Assembly (NCBI RefSeq): GCF_042477335.2
Contig: NC_091251.1
Location: 33,000,501-33,064,500 of the forward strand
DNA length: 64,000 bases
From: Ovis canadensis
Taxonomy: Eukaryota > Chordata > Mammalia > Artiodactyla > Bovidae
Direction of reading: 5' to 3'
Under the pieces are notes generated by a model. It searched no databases and was not told the origin of the DNA. It saw nothing but the letters and a program-made list of their open reading frames with translations. Shown piece by piece: positions 27,101 through 37,104 of this stretch. A program made the translations under genes and the position numbers. Position 1 is the first letter of the stretch; each line of letters starts with the position of its first letter.

Positions 27101-28298
27101 GCTGCAGATGGTGCGCCCGCAGGTGCTACAGGAGAGCATGACGGGCGACGATATCCTCCTGGTGAGAGCGTCCTCCAGCCAAGCCCAGCCCAGCCCCACT
27201 GGCTCCCGGAGCCCCCTGACACAGACTCAGGGGCCCTGGCTGCCCCTGGGCAATACCGGGGAGACTGACATACTCCAAACAATGTGCCAAGTGCTTGGAT
27301 AGACCAGCTCATGTAAACCTCCAGACAAGCCTGACACAGAGGCGTGATAGCCATCATCATCACCAGTACCCCTGTTTAGCATCTGGGGGAGCTGAGGCCC
27401 TGAACGGTTCTTAACCTTGAGGCTGGATTGACTGACAGTTAACTCTTTGGCCCTAGGGTCCTCCTGTGACAAAGACCTAGAGTTTTCCAACAATTCTGAA
27501 AAGCAGCTGAAGTCTTTGATCCACATCTTAGATGGCACCCCTATCATAAAATGAGTCCTCCCAGAATCCCATGAAACACTCGGGGAAACCCTGGGGGCCC
27601 TCTAGTGCCAAAAATGAAAACTGCATTCCCCATCTCTCCAATATATAAAATTCCAATGGTAAAATTCAGGCACTGTGCCAAGCTAGTTGAGAAGAGATTG
27701 GGTGGCCCCAAGTGACTGCCATGAGCAGCAGCCTCGTCCCCTTGAAGCAGAGGGTCACTGCCTGTGCCAGCCTGTGCCTAGGGAGACCTGCTTCTACCCA
27801 CCTTCTTCTGGCACAGGCCTGCAACAACCTCATTGACCTCGATGCCGACGAGCTGATCTCCGCTGCCTGCATAGTTTACGCTGAGCTCATCCAGAAGGAT
27901 GTAAGTCACTTTGATGATTTGTCTTTCTTCCCTTCTTCCTCCAAGAGGCCTTCCCCAGTCGCCCAAGCCCAGTCTACGGCAGGTGTGTTCAACTTCAGAG
28001 ACATAGCTTGTGCTATATTCTCTGCCGCCAACCCCCGGGGGTTGCTCTGCACAGACTTCTCACTGCTTGCACGCATAACTTGCGCTTCACCAAGCAGACT
28101 GTGCTTTCTGAGAACCCAGCTCTCATCCCTCATTCCCTGCATCCCTCCGGGCAGATGTGGACACAGGGCTGGGCACCCAGGGGCTCAGGGAAACGTTACA
28201 GGCTGAATGAACTGAAGAATGAGGGCCAGACTGATGTCTGTCCACCCCTACCTCCTCTCCCCCAGGTCCCTCAGTCGTTAAAGGATTTCTTTCTCTGA
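14783..28298 (+). CDS. TBC1D21: TBC1 domain family member 21 (complete, 11 coding exons)
   Basis: Coding exons are 14783-14842, 21882-21989, 22124-22227, 23135-23229, 23997-24107, 24252-24352, 25227-25323, 25657-25757, 27045-27161, 27817-27900 and 28266-28298. All introns are GT-AG and phases join without a break, giving 1011 nt (336 aa plus stop), the length I recall for the human protein. The start is the ATG after ggggcc at 14783; the first exon reads MTTLSPENSL and the protein ends KDFFL. TBC landmarks are R63-x3-W67, the glutamine finger Y161-Q162-Q163-G, and a conserved AYSMLQM stretch in exon 9. The arginine-finger motif IxxDxxR appears as I122-T-Y-D125-I-K-K128, so Lys replaces Arg. 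The family provides Rab GTPase-activating proteins; this member is known from male germ cells and sperm structure. Exon 1 is separated from exon 2 by about 7 kb of repeat-filled intron. Identity is from remembered homology, not a search. Confidence 0.97.
15179..15192 (+). promoter_or_regulatory. CTCF-like site in TBC1D21 intron 1
   Basis: CCACCAGGTGGCAG matches the 14-base CTCF core (CCACNAGGTGGCAG) at every position. It lies about 340 bases after the end of coding exon 1 in otherwise non-repetitive AT-rich sequence, so it is not simply carried in by a SINE. Occupancy is not known. Confidence 0.65.
15530..15960 (-). repeat. MIR split by a SINE
   Basis: Reverse MIR sequence at 15530-15691 (ataaatgagaacattgagcc) continues at 15915-15960 (cagtggcagagttgtgttca). 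The SINE at 15692-15914 was inserted into it. Confidence 0.75.
15692..15914 (-). mobile_element. Bov-tA-type SINE in a MIR
   Basis: Full-length reverse element from gctcagttgctccagtcatg to accacctgggaagccc, in TBC1D21 intron 1. Confidence 0.9.
15965..16140. mobile_element. hAT-Charlie MER5-like DNA transposon fragment
   Basis: Contains aatgcagattcttgagtctc and ctctgggagtggggcccatc, the usual central sequence of MER5-type elements. Ends are too diverged for exact borders. Confidence 0.6.
16162..16267 (-). mobile_element. CHR-type SINE
   Basis: Reverse element with gggatcttagttcccaacca and the head accactggaccaccagggaa. Confidence 0.8.
16512..16925 (+). mobile_element. BovB LINE 3' end
   Basis: From ggatgtgagagttggaccat to agtcggacacaactaaacaa. 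5'-truncated copy in TBC1D21 intron 1 with several substitutions. Confidence 0.88.
18050..18260 (-). mobile_element. Bov-tA-type SINE
   Basis: Reverse element with ccctcagtccaactctttgt through actgagtcacctggaaagcc. It has a short extra block (cagactcccg) near the head relative to other copies here. Confidence 0.88.
18330..18545 (+). repeat. MIR SINE
   Basis: Forward MIR with ctctgggttcaaatctcagc and tgtgtgacttcagatacact, diverged but nearly full length. Confidence 0.75.
19483..19710. mobile_element. Non-autonomous hAT-Charlie-type DNA transposon
   Basis: Inverted-repeat ends are recognisable (agggttggcaaactttttct at the left, atagtttgctgattgctgg at the right), and the interior carries aaaactttatttgaaa and gccagatttggcccatgg. 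It is inserted in the L1. I do not assign the MER subfamily. Confidence 0.75.
20073..20197 (-). mobile_element. BOV-A-type SINE (short form)
   Basis: Reverse element from gctaagtcacttcagtcatg to gtgccattgccttctccgag, with L1 sequence continuing on both sides. Confidence 0.88.
20690..20850. mobile_element. hAT-Charlie MER5-like fragment
   Basis: Contains ccccaccccagaccttttga and gagtcagaatcagaatttta, the characteristic middle of MER5-type elements, in TBC1D21 intron 1. Confidence 0.6.
21099..21132. repeat. (AC)17 microsatellite
   Basis: Uninterrupted AC dinucleotide run in TBC1D21 intron 1, about 750 bases before coding exon 2. Confidence 0.95.
21230..21780 (+). mobile_element. Ancient L1-type 3' UTR remnant
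   Basis: The AT-rich run includes cacaatattccattgagcat, cttaactattcccttattgc and atttcctcaggttaaatttt, the familiar ending of old mammalian L1 elements. It ends about 100 bases before TBC1D21 coding exon 2. Confidence 0.6.
22795..22920 (-). repeat. MIR fragment
   Basis: Contains ccccactctacagacaagga and aaacggaggcttagggaagg, the reverse MIR core, in TBC1D21 intron 3. Confidence 0.6.
23610..23858 (-). mobile_element. CHR-type SINE, long form
   Basis: Reverse element containing ttgctgcgcatgggctttct, tctggagcatgggctctagg and the head accactggaccaccaaggaa. It lies in TBC1D21 intron 4. Confidence 0.85.
25868..25923 (+). mobile_element. Partial Bov-tA SINE joined to a second copy
   Basis: Holds only the middle of a SINE (tcgggaagatcctctggaga to aatattcttg), directly followed by a full element at 25924. 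In TBC1D21 intron 8. Confidence 0.8.
25924..26112 (+). mobile_element. Bov-tA-type SINE
   Basis: Full forward element from ggcttctctggtggctcggc to cagatacaactgagtgactt, then a CA/TTTC tail. Confidence 0.9.
26738..26822. repeat. Polypyrimidine (CT-rich) tract
   Basis: About 85 bases almost entirely C and T on the plus strand, in TBC1D21 intron 8, roughly 220 bases before exon 9. Homopurine-homopyrimidine tracts of this length can form triplex DNA. Confidence 0.85.
27290..27415 (-). repeat. MIR fragment
   Basis: Contains aatgtgccaagtgcttggat and a diverged atctgggggagctgaggccc core, in TBC1D21 intron 9. Confidence 0.55.
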
Positions 28299-30590
28299 GA
28301 CTGCTCACAGTGGACAGACGCCCTCCATGGACAGGATGAGGTGGTGCTTCAGCTGTGAGGTCAGCATGAAGTCCGATGGGGCATTCGGGTGAGGGTGTAG
28401 GTAATACAGCTGTGATAACAACGGCCTTCTGGAGTCATGGTTTGTGGTGAGCAGTGTGTTTCCTGGGGTGGGGAGTGAGGGCAGAGACAGGATTGTCTAA
28501 TGAGAAGAGAGATGGGAGGGCTAGAGAAAGGGCACACACTGGGAAGAGACGGTGCTGGTCAGCGACTCCTCGGGGCTGTGGGTTTTCCAAGGCTGCAGTG
28601 GTCCTGCGCCAGGCAGCAAAGGGTTGCGGGCATAACCGGCTCTGTGAGCGGGCTGCCTCCTGTGAAGAGATGGACACGTACAACATGCTTGCTCAATCCC
28701 TGGTCCAGAGAGGGGGCCCGAGCCCAGGGCTTCCCACACCATGGCTCTTCTGTACTCCCCACACACGAAGCATACATGACATTGCTTTTCCAGAACCTCC
28801 CCAGCAGCCTGTGGAAAGGTCACAACACAAATCTCTGGCTAGCAAGAGGCTCCTTCCTTGCTTTCAAAGCCCCTCACAATTGCACCTTCTGTTTCTCAGC
28901 CTGAAATGCTGCCTCAAACTAAGTTCCCCTTTTCAGCCTTTGTCTCTCCAGATAGTGGCATTTCTTCCCTGACTCAGGCAGAGCAGTCTCTCCCTGAGGG
29001 CAGAAGCTCCTGCCACCTGCTCTCCCCAACGTGTGCGCCTGCCCCAAGCCCCCCACCCAGCCTGCCCACGCTCTGAGGGTGACCCTGAGGGCAGACATGA
29101 AGACTAGCTGGAAAAAGCTGAACCTGCAGAGAGACGGGGGTCTGGCCAGGTGCTTCCATAGCTGCTTGGCACGTGTGTGCACCTACTGTGTGTATGTACA
29201 CACACGAGCCCTGCCCAGCGGCTACACTTTCTCAGAGGGGGCTGATGGATGGGCGGGAGGGGTCTGCGGTTTCGCTGTGGACCTGGCTCTTGTGGGTGAA
29301 ACACGACTGCCGTTGTCATGCTCCTGCTCCCACCTGTCACTCTCAGTGACCATCACTGGAAAGGCACTATGTCCCCAACTAGTGGCTGGTCTTCCTCCCC
29401 TCAGGTGACAATCTCCCATCCACGGCTGGCTCTGAGTCTCTTGTCTGCTGTGCCTCTGCTGGAGGGGGTTCCTGGGAAGAGTGGGGTCCTGCTTCCCCCC
29501 TAATCCAGGGTCTTTTCTGCAAGGTTAATAAGCCAGCATTTGCTGGGCAAGAGGGTACATGGGTAAATTCATATACTGCGCACCTCCTCAAGCTTCTGTT
29601 CCCAAGACAATTTATCTAAATAAGGATCCTGTGTGGAATACAGTTCTCTAGGAACAAAACTGTTTTCTACTTCAACAAAGAACCAGATTAAAAGATGAGC
29701 TAACTGTGGCCTTGGGAAGAGTCCATAAAAATGTCACATGCGCATCTTCTAATGCTTCTTTTCACCTAGTGGCATTAATTGGCTTATGATTTTTGCTTGG
29801 GACATCAATGACAAACATCCACTCCACAACTAAGCAATTCAAGTACTTGCCACCTAGGCCAGTGGTTTTCAAACCTGATTTTAAAATTACTGGAGTTCCA
29901 TTATTACAAAATCTACAGTAAGAGTTCTGTGGTTGAAATTTGGTTGGGAAGTCCAGAAGTCTGCCTGTCTGTGATCGCTCTCTCAGACCCCTTTTTGAAG
30001 CTCATCATTTCCTCCAAGTTACCCCCAAGGAGGCTCTGACTTACTGGGAGCATGTGTGAACACCATTGTTTGTCTTCAAGATGAGCTGGATTAAGTCTTG
30101 ATGCTGAACTGATCCAGGTTCAGATAAATTCCAAGTGATACAGTGATGGAAATGAAGATCTTAGAAGACTGAACATCTCAGCTCGCCTGCTGTGCTCCTG
30201 GCTGGTGGACGGCAGATTAAGATCTTCCCACACTGTTATCGCGTGCATCAGGGAGCCAGCACAGGCTTCTCCTCTCTTAGTTTATCACTTTTATCACCTC
30301 ATGTTTTTTTTCCCCCTCTAGTAAAGTCCAGTCCTGAGGTAGAACTATGGGGAGCATTCAGATCCAAGAGAACTAAGTTCCCTTCAGTGTAGAGATTGTG
30401 TGGGTCTAAATAATTTGCTAATTCAACAGACATTTATGGAGTCCGTACTGCGAGGCACTGTCCGGGCACTGAGGATTCCACCATGGGGAAAAGAAGGACA
30501 CAATCCCTGTTTCCATGGCAGTCGCAGTTGAGTGGGAACCAGACAATTGCCTTGAAGAATATATAACTGCACATTCCTTTTGTGCTCTGA
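28299..30590. other. TBC1D21 3' flank, no further gene seen
   Basis: Holds the TBC1D21 3' UTR; I do not see an unambiguous AATAAA close to the stop. An L2-like fragment (ttcaacagacatttatggag) is at about 30420-30560. Open frames of up to 172 codons at 28.4-29.4 kb lack any recognisable domain. Confidence 0.5.
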
Positions 30591-31150
30591 AGGAAGAACA
30601 TGGTTCTAGGAGAGAAGATGGCAATGAGTGGTGGTGACAGTGGCACCAGTGACAACAGCGGTGATTCAGGCATGATGACGATGAGGAGGACAGTGGGTGG
30701 GAGGAGCTGCAATGTTGGTAACGATGGGAATGGCTGTAGTCGTGATGTCAATAAGGACCACAGTGGTGATGTCCATGACGGTGGTGGTGATGGTGGTAGT
30801 GTTGATGTCAAAACTGGTGCAGTAGTGGAGGCAGAGGTGGCAATATAAGTCTGGGTGCTGATGGGGGGGTGTTGGTGATAATGGTGGTTGCTAGCAATAT
30901 TGTTGGTATCAGTGGTGGTGGGGGGGTGGATGGTGGCAGAACGTGTGATTAATTGATGACAGTGGAGGTGGCTGTAGGGATGATTTGATTCTGGCAGTGG
31001 TAGAGATGAAGATGTCAGGGGTGGTGATGGTAGTGCTGGCTTTCATTCAGTCAACAAAAACGGTCTACAATGGCCATTTCTGTATTGATACTGGTGACGG
31101 GGTTGGTGGTAATGGCAGTCATGGCAGTCATGGAGATGAAAACAGGGACA
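30590..31150 (+). repeat. Degenerate GGTGATG-type tandem-repeat tract
   Basis: Long run of imperfect GTG, GGT and GAT triplets (for example gtggtgatggtggtagtgtt), strongly G-rich on the plus strand with few C. Unit boundaries have decayed. Its composition resembles the younger minisatellite at 34.9-36.0 kb. Confidence 0.75.
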
Positions 31151-32017
31151 AATTCATTCTGGAAAGACTAGCGTCTACATACTTCCAGTGAGCAAGACCT
31201 AAATATAATGTTTTAAAAGAGCGACAGCGGTCATGAGCATAGAGATAACGTAAATGGAAGCACCCAGGCCCTATCTAAGCTTTCTAAAACTTGGTCCTGA
31301 GCCTCATGTGAAAGCCTGGACTGGCTATATCCATTCTATGATTTCATCCCACCTCTCCTCCTTTCACTCTTGTTCTAAGCCTCTTTCCTGGAGGTTATTC
31401 ATTTTCCCTTCTCCAGCAAACCTGAGTGACCCTAAGCCCATTCTTTGTTCCTGGAACCAGGAAAATGGTTCTCTATCCAGCTAAGGCTTCACAGAGGTGG
31501 CATGTGTAAACTCAAGTTCTCTGGGCCCCAGAGTCTATATTTTTGACTCAGAGAAGGATAAAGGAAATAGCTGGCAGCCAGCAGAGCCCAGTCCTGTGCT
31601 GAAGCCCAGACCTTTGTCTGGGGGGTAAGGGCTCTACCTGCTGCAGGGGGAAGGACACAGCTGGTGGGTGGGGCCTCCACTACCGGGGACTCAATTGCAC
31701 TCATGTGACTGGGCTTAAAGATGTAACACTGGCTTCTCAAGGGGACATAGGAGGAAGAAAGAGAATGAACAGGAATTTAAGGAAAGAAAAAGAGAAGTGC
31801 TATAGAACATTGGGGGAGGCAGTGAAATAGGAGGGAATGTAAGGTTTCTTTTTCAACTAGCGATCATCTTAGTGACCATCAACAGACGCGCTAGTGTTGG
31901 CAGAGCGTGGCAAAGTGACAAATGGTGCTTGTGCGCTGAGTCTTAAGGCTGATGCTTCTCACGGATGTGTTTCCCAGGCCACTGCCCCATCCCAGCCACA
32001 ATACACATGTGAGCACA

Positions 32018-32060
32018 GACACACATGCACACACACACACACACTCTACACACACACACT
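32018..32060. repeat. (CA)n microsatellite, interrupted
   Basis: CA dinucleotide run broken by ATG and CTCTA. Confidence 0.9.
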
Positions 32061-32654
32061 GCGGCCCCGGGGTATCCCTGGTGGTTTTCTTGTTCAACCT
32101 GATTGAGATATAACTAAGTTGGAAATGTCTCTTTTGTCCACCTTTCAGAAGAGGGATGTTCAGGTCCATTTAGACTAAAGGAACTCTCTGCTCCTCCTCC
32201 CTACTGCGCTTGCCACCTCCCCTCCATGCACACACGTACACACTGCAATCCATCACCGAGTTCCGCCAGTTTCATACCTACTGAGACCAGGTGCTCAGTT
32301 CTGTCACTGCTGGGGAGGGAATATGGCTTGACCATGCCCACTGACCCTCCTCCCTCTGGGTGGACTCAGGCCAGGGTCTGCAGGAACAAAGCTCGTGAAC
32401 TGCGGGACCTGAGCTGCATCCTGGTAGGTGGCAGGCGCTGCCCCAGCCCTGGTGCTCCTGCTACTGTCACCACCAACCCCAATGAGAAGCCTCAGGCCCC
32501 AGAAGGTGGAGCTGAAGTCCCCACCCCAAAGGGCAAAGGAACAAGTCTTCCCTAATCCCACTTTCCCACTAACCGCTTAGGGGCCTGGAACCCAAGGGAG
32601 AGGGGACTGTGGCTGTAAGGAGTGGCTGGAGCCCCAGGAGGTCAGGAAGGGAGA

Positions 32655-33055
32655 GCACAATAATCACAACAGCACTTACTGAGCAACTGCTATGTCCCAA
32701 GCCCAGCTCAGGTGGTAACGAATCTGCCTGCAATGCAGGAGACCTGGGTTTGATCCCTGGGTCAGGAAGATCCCCTGGAGAAGAGAATGGCTATCCAATC
32801 CAGGATTCTGGCCTGGAGAATTCCATGGACAGAGAAGCGTGGTGGGCTGCAGTCCACGGGGTCGCAGAGTCAGACTCCACTGAGCGACTGACACTTTCAC
32901 TTTTCTTTCAAGCCCCATGCTACATCACAGGCTTCCTCTCCCATAATCCTCAAATTCAGAAGACAGATGCCAGCACCACACTTTTTCTTACTGGTGAGAA
33001 GCCCAAGGCACTGGACTGCACAGCCAGTGATGGCAAAGTCAGAATGTGAGCGCTG
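32655..33055 (-). repeat. MIR split by a SINE
   Basis: acttactgagcaactgctat on the left and ggcactggactgcacagcca on the right are parts of one reverse MIR, separated by the SINE at 32702-32908. Confidence 0.6.
32702..32908 (+). mobile_element. Bov-tA-type SINE
   Basis: Forward element from gctcaggtggtaacgaatct to ctgagcgactgacactttca. caagccc occurs on both sides, a probable 7-base target-site duplication. Confidence 0.9.
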
Positions 33056-34900
33056 ACAGCAAACCCCGTAGCCCACACTGCTAGCCTCGGTCCCTGAGTT
33101 CACATCTTCACCTGCCCAGTCTCCCTCGAGGTCTCCCATCTCGCCGGAGGCACACATCTGCCTGGTGTTCTGTCTGGTCCTCTATGCGCAGACCTCCATC
33201 TCACAGGCCCCTGGCAACTGAGGACCCAGAGGTGGGCCGGGGTGTTCCAGTGCTGGACTACGTGGGGGGATGTGCAGGGGCACCATTCTGCTTCCCTCGT
33301 CCTGCCCTGTGCAGGACAGGCCTGTTAGGAGTCCAGCAAGTTTGGGGAAGACCAAATGACAGCCATGTCTCCTACAACTTGGTTTGAAATAATGCTCAGG
33401 CTGCTCTGGACATTCCTTCTCTAGAATGGGTCTGGGGGCAGGGAGTGGGGAAGTGGGGTAGGAGAGGAGAGGAGGCTGGGCTGGGGCTCTGGGGTTACAG
33501 AGAGACCACTGCACAGGGCTGAGGGTAAGGAGCCAAGAGAGGCTACCAGGCCTCTCTGCCAGGTGGGGAAACTGACAACCAAGCCTGGGTGGGTGGGATG
33601 AGCTGGATGCATGAGTCTAGGAGAGGAGTGGGGAGGAGAGCTGCACAGAAGCAGCCCCCCACTCCATCTGGCCCCTGCAGACCCCTCTCTGGACCAGCCA
33701 CAGGCAGAGTGATGAGACTGAGAGAGCTGAGACCAGGCAAGGCCAAGGTGGAGAAGGAGTTTTCAGCCCCTGCCAAGTGCTCTCCTGCCACATGAGGGCC
33801 ATCAGCCACATGGTCGAGTGAGGGGGGCGGGTGGTGGATTTATTTCTGAGGGCTCCAACAGAAGCACTAGCATCCAAATGGTCCTGCCAGACCCTGCGGC
33901 TAAGTAAGCCTACAGTGAGAGAAAGATTAGCAGCAACTGGAAATGAGGGAGGTGGGTCTTGGGAGGCTTTGGGGGGCTGGGGGCAGGGTGGGAGGATAGA
34001 GCCAGAGGCAGTAGCTTTTAATCTTGGCTGCACATTAAAGTTACCCAGGGAGCTTTTATTAATAACCCATATCCAGGGCCCACTGATGAAATCAGAATCT
34101 CAGGGGGCAGTGCCAGGGCACTAGTATTTTTAAAAAGCTCCTCAGTTAACTCCAATATGCAGTCAGGAGAACCCCTGCGCTCAGAGCAGACAGTGGATGG
34201 AATGAGCTTAGAGGTTTAATGCCTTCCACACAGGATGGGGGAGGGACATTCCCAAGGTCACACAGTGAAGGGATCATAGCAGGGGAGGACAGGAGTGGCT
34301 GCGTAGGCCACTATTCTGAACTAAGAACCAGAGCTGTCTCTGCAGCCAAACCCCCCACCATCGGTTCCACCCTGGATACACCAAAGGCTCCAGCTGCCCT
34401 CTCCCCACTGGCTCTTAACTGGACAGTCCCAACTCCCCCACTCTCAGAACCCTGCATCTGAATGACTCTAGAATTAGGCATTTCAAGTTCTTTTCTGAAC
34501 CAGCACATAAAAGAACAGAGAATTAATAAGTGCCCGCATCTCAAAGACCTGAGCCTCACCTGCAGTGATATGCAAATGGCACCTAAACACCCACAGTGCT
34601 ATGCTTAGAAGCTGGGAGCAAATAGGATGCAAATATATGCAATCATTATGCAAACAAGGGCAGTCCCAGATTAATGGCCTTGATCCCTCATCCAAACAGC
34701 TGCTGTCTCTTTAGGTACAGGCATGGCTGCCACGGAGGGCTGAGCTGTCTCCTGTCAGAGGCATCCTGAGGAAGGTCAAGAGGAAGGATTGTTCTGACAC
34801 CCACTTGCTGGCGGTCTTCTCTGAGAAATCTGGGAGCCAGTGTCTGTCAGGCAGGAGGCTGTTCCCTGCCAGGGTTCCTTACCCAAGTCCCTGGTGCAAT
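33056..34900. other. Intergenic sequence with an MER5-like fragment
   Basis: An hAT-Charlie MER5-like stretch lies at about 34005-34170 (aatcagaatctcagggggca). The GC-rich 33.1-33.9 kb part has open frames up to 146 codons on both strands without a recognisable protein family. Confidence 0.5.
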
Positions 34901-34919
34901 GCCGGTCATTCTCTCTGGG

Positions 34920-35960
34920 GGAAAGAGTAGTGTTGGCAGGGGTGGTGGAGGTGGTGGAGGTGATGGGAGAGATGATGGTGGAAGTGGCAGGGCTGGGGAT
35001 GGCTGAGAAGATGACACAGGGCGGGGAGGGCGAAGCTCCTGGAACAGTGACGATGACAGAGGTGAAGATGGGCCTGGAGGAGATGGTGGCCATGGCGCTG
35101 GTGACGGCGAATGCCATGGAGGTGATGGCAAATGCGACGGAGGTGATGGTGGCGCTGGTGATGGTGAACGCAACAGAGATGACGGTGAATGTGACAGAGG
35201 TGACGGTGAATGCGACGGAGGTGACGGTGAATGCGACGGAGGTGACAGTGGTGCTGGTGATGGTGAATGTGACGGAGGTGACGGTGAATGCGACGGAGGT
35301 GACGGTGAATGCGACGGAGGTGACGGTGAATGCAACGGAGGTGACAGTGGTGCTGCTGATGGTGAATGTGACAGAGGTGACGGTGAATGTGACAGGTGAC
35401 GATGAATGCAACGGAGGTGACGGTGAATGCGACGGAGGTGAACGGGGGTGGCGGTGAATGCGATGGAGGTGGCGGTGGATGCGACGGAGGTGGCGGTGAA
35501 TGTGACGGAGGTGATGGAGGTGACGGTGAATGCGATGGAGGTGATGGTGAATGCGACGGAGGTGACGGAGATGACAGTGAATGTGACGGAGGTGGCGGTG
35601 AATGTGACGGAGGTGGCAGTGGATGCGACGGAGGTGACAGTGAATGCAACGGAAGTGGCAGTGGATGAGACGGAGGTGACGGCAAATGCGACGGAGGTGA
35701 CAGTGGCGCTGGTGACGATGAATGTGACGGAGGTGACGGTGAATGCGACGGAGGTGACGGAGGTGACAGTGAATGTGACAGAGGTGACGGTGGCGCTGGT
35801 GACGGTGAATGTGACGGAGCTGACGGTGAATGCAATGGAGGTGATGGTGAAAGTGACGGAGGTGACGGTGGATGTGACAGAGGTGGCGGTGGTGATGGTG
35901 AAAGTGACGGAGGTGACGGTGAATGTGGCGGAGATGGCGGTGGTGCTGGTGATGGTAACT
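34920..35960 (+). repeat. 21-bp-unit minisatellite (about 1 kb)
   Basis: Tandem copies of a 21-base unit, GACGGTGAATGCGACGGAGG plus T, with variant and half units, most regular at 35200-35345. All visible variants keep triplet phase, so several frames stay open: a TEVTVNA heptad and a GECDGGD heptad on the plus strand, a PSPPSHS heptad on the minus strand. These are by-products of the repeat, not proteins I would call. The unit carries two CpG dinucleotides. Confidence 0.92.
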
Positions 35961-37100
35961 ACAGGGGTGATATAGGATGTGATGCTATGGGTGACATGGG
36001 GATGCTAGAGGTAATGTTGACAATGGGTGTGGTGGAAAGGATGGCGACAAGGAGGGGAGACTGATGGAAGTCAGGAGGAGGACGACAGTGCGATGCTGCT
36101 GGCAATGGCAGGTGATGGCCGTGCGTGCAGAGGCCGGGGGGTACAGGTAAGAGGCAGGGGGAGAGGTGGGCGTGGTGAAGGTCATCGTCACGAGCAGCAT
36201 GAGATGAGAGCAATGCCGAAGAGGCACAGAAGTGGCGAGGCGGAACTGGGGAAGATGAGTTCTCAAAAGTCTTAAGTTCAGTAGAGGAGGATGTCAGCCT
36301 GTCAGAACAAAGGCAGGAGGAAGGAGGGAAGGAATCTTTAGAAGACACACAAGGTCTGCTGTGATGGGGAGAGAAGGGGCGAGGCTCCCAAGCACAGACC
36401 CAGAAAAACACTCAGCGACAACTCCTGACCTCTCTCCTCAGCAAAGACACAGCTTCATGACTCAGGCCCACTCACTGACAGTAGCAGGCCTGAGGACTGC
36501 AAGCGACCAGTGAGGCGACCCACAGCTGGGCCTCGGTTTCTCCCTCTGTGAAATGGGAGGAAGTGTGAAAACCAAATCAATGAGTGAGTTTTTCTCTCTT
36601 CCACAGGGATCCTGTGGCTGACCACAGAGCAGGTGCAGCAGAATGAAGCTGCCTTGGTGAGGGGAAGGGAAGCAGTGGGGACTTATCACACACAGCTGGG
36701 GCTTGGGAGATTGACAAGTTCTTCTCAGGAGAACACAGAAACGGCCTGGTGTTACTCCTACCCCAGGGCCCATGCCCCTCCACCTCTCCATCACCCTCCC
36801 CTCATTTAGGCCACCACAATGACAGTCACCAGGGCTGTCTGCCCTATTTCCCTCCTGGGAGGCCACACCCTAAGCAGGTTGCAGGGTAGACTGGTTTAGT
36901 CCGTGAACTCTGAAGTCAGACTCCAGGTAACTATTGTGTGGCCCTCTGGACAACACATAACACATCTCTGTTTTCTCACCTATAAATTAGTAATAAAAAG
37001 ACCTACTTTACAGACTATTAACACAAATGACTATAAATGTGTTTAGTCCAGTAAATGTCAACTCAAAGAACTGGCAGCTATTGGGCAGATACTGCAGGCT
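35961..37100. other. Minisatellite flank and MIR
   Basis: Purine-rich decayed repeat sequence to about 36250, then unique sequence. A forward MIR is visible at about 36885-37000 (gtaactattgtgtggccctc, tctctgttttctcacctata). No gene recognised. Confidence 0.5.
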
Positions 37101-37104
37101 TCAA

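Noticed and set aside
34906-35835. 309-codon Pro/Ser/His-rich open frame on the minus strand, and long overlapping frames on the plus strand
   Set aside because: All are products of the 21-bp minisatellite, whose unit lacks stop codons in several frames. No splice sites, start context or protein family support them.
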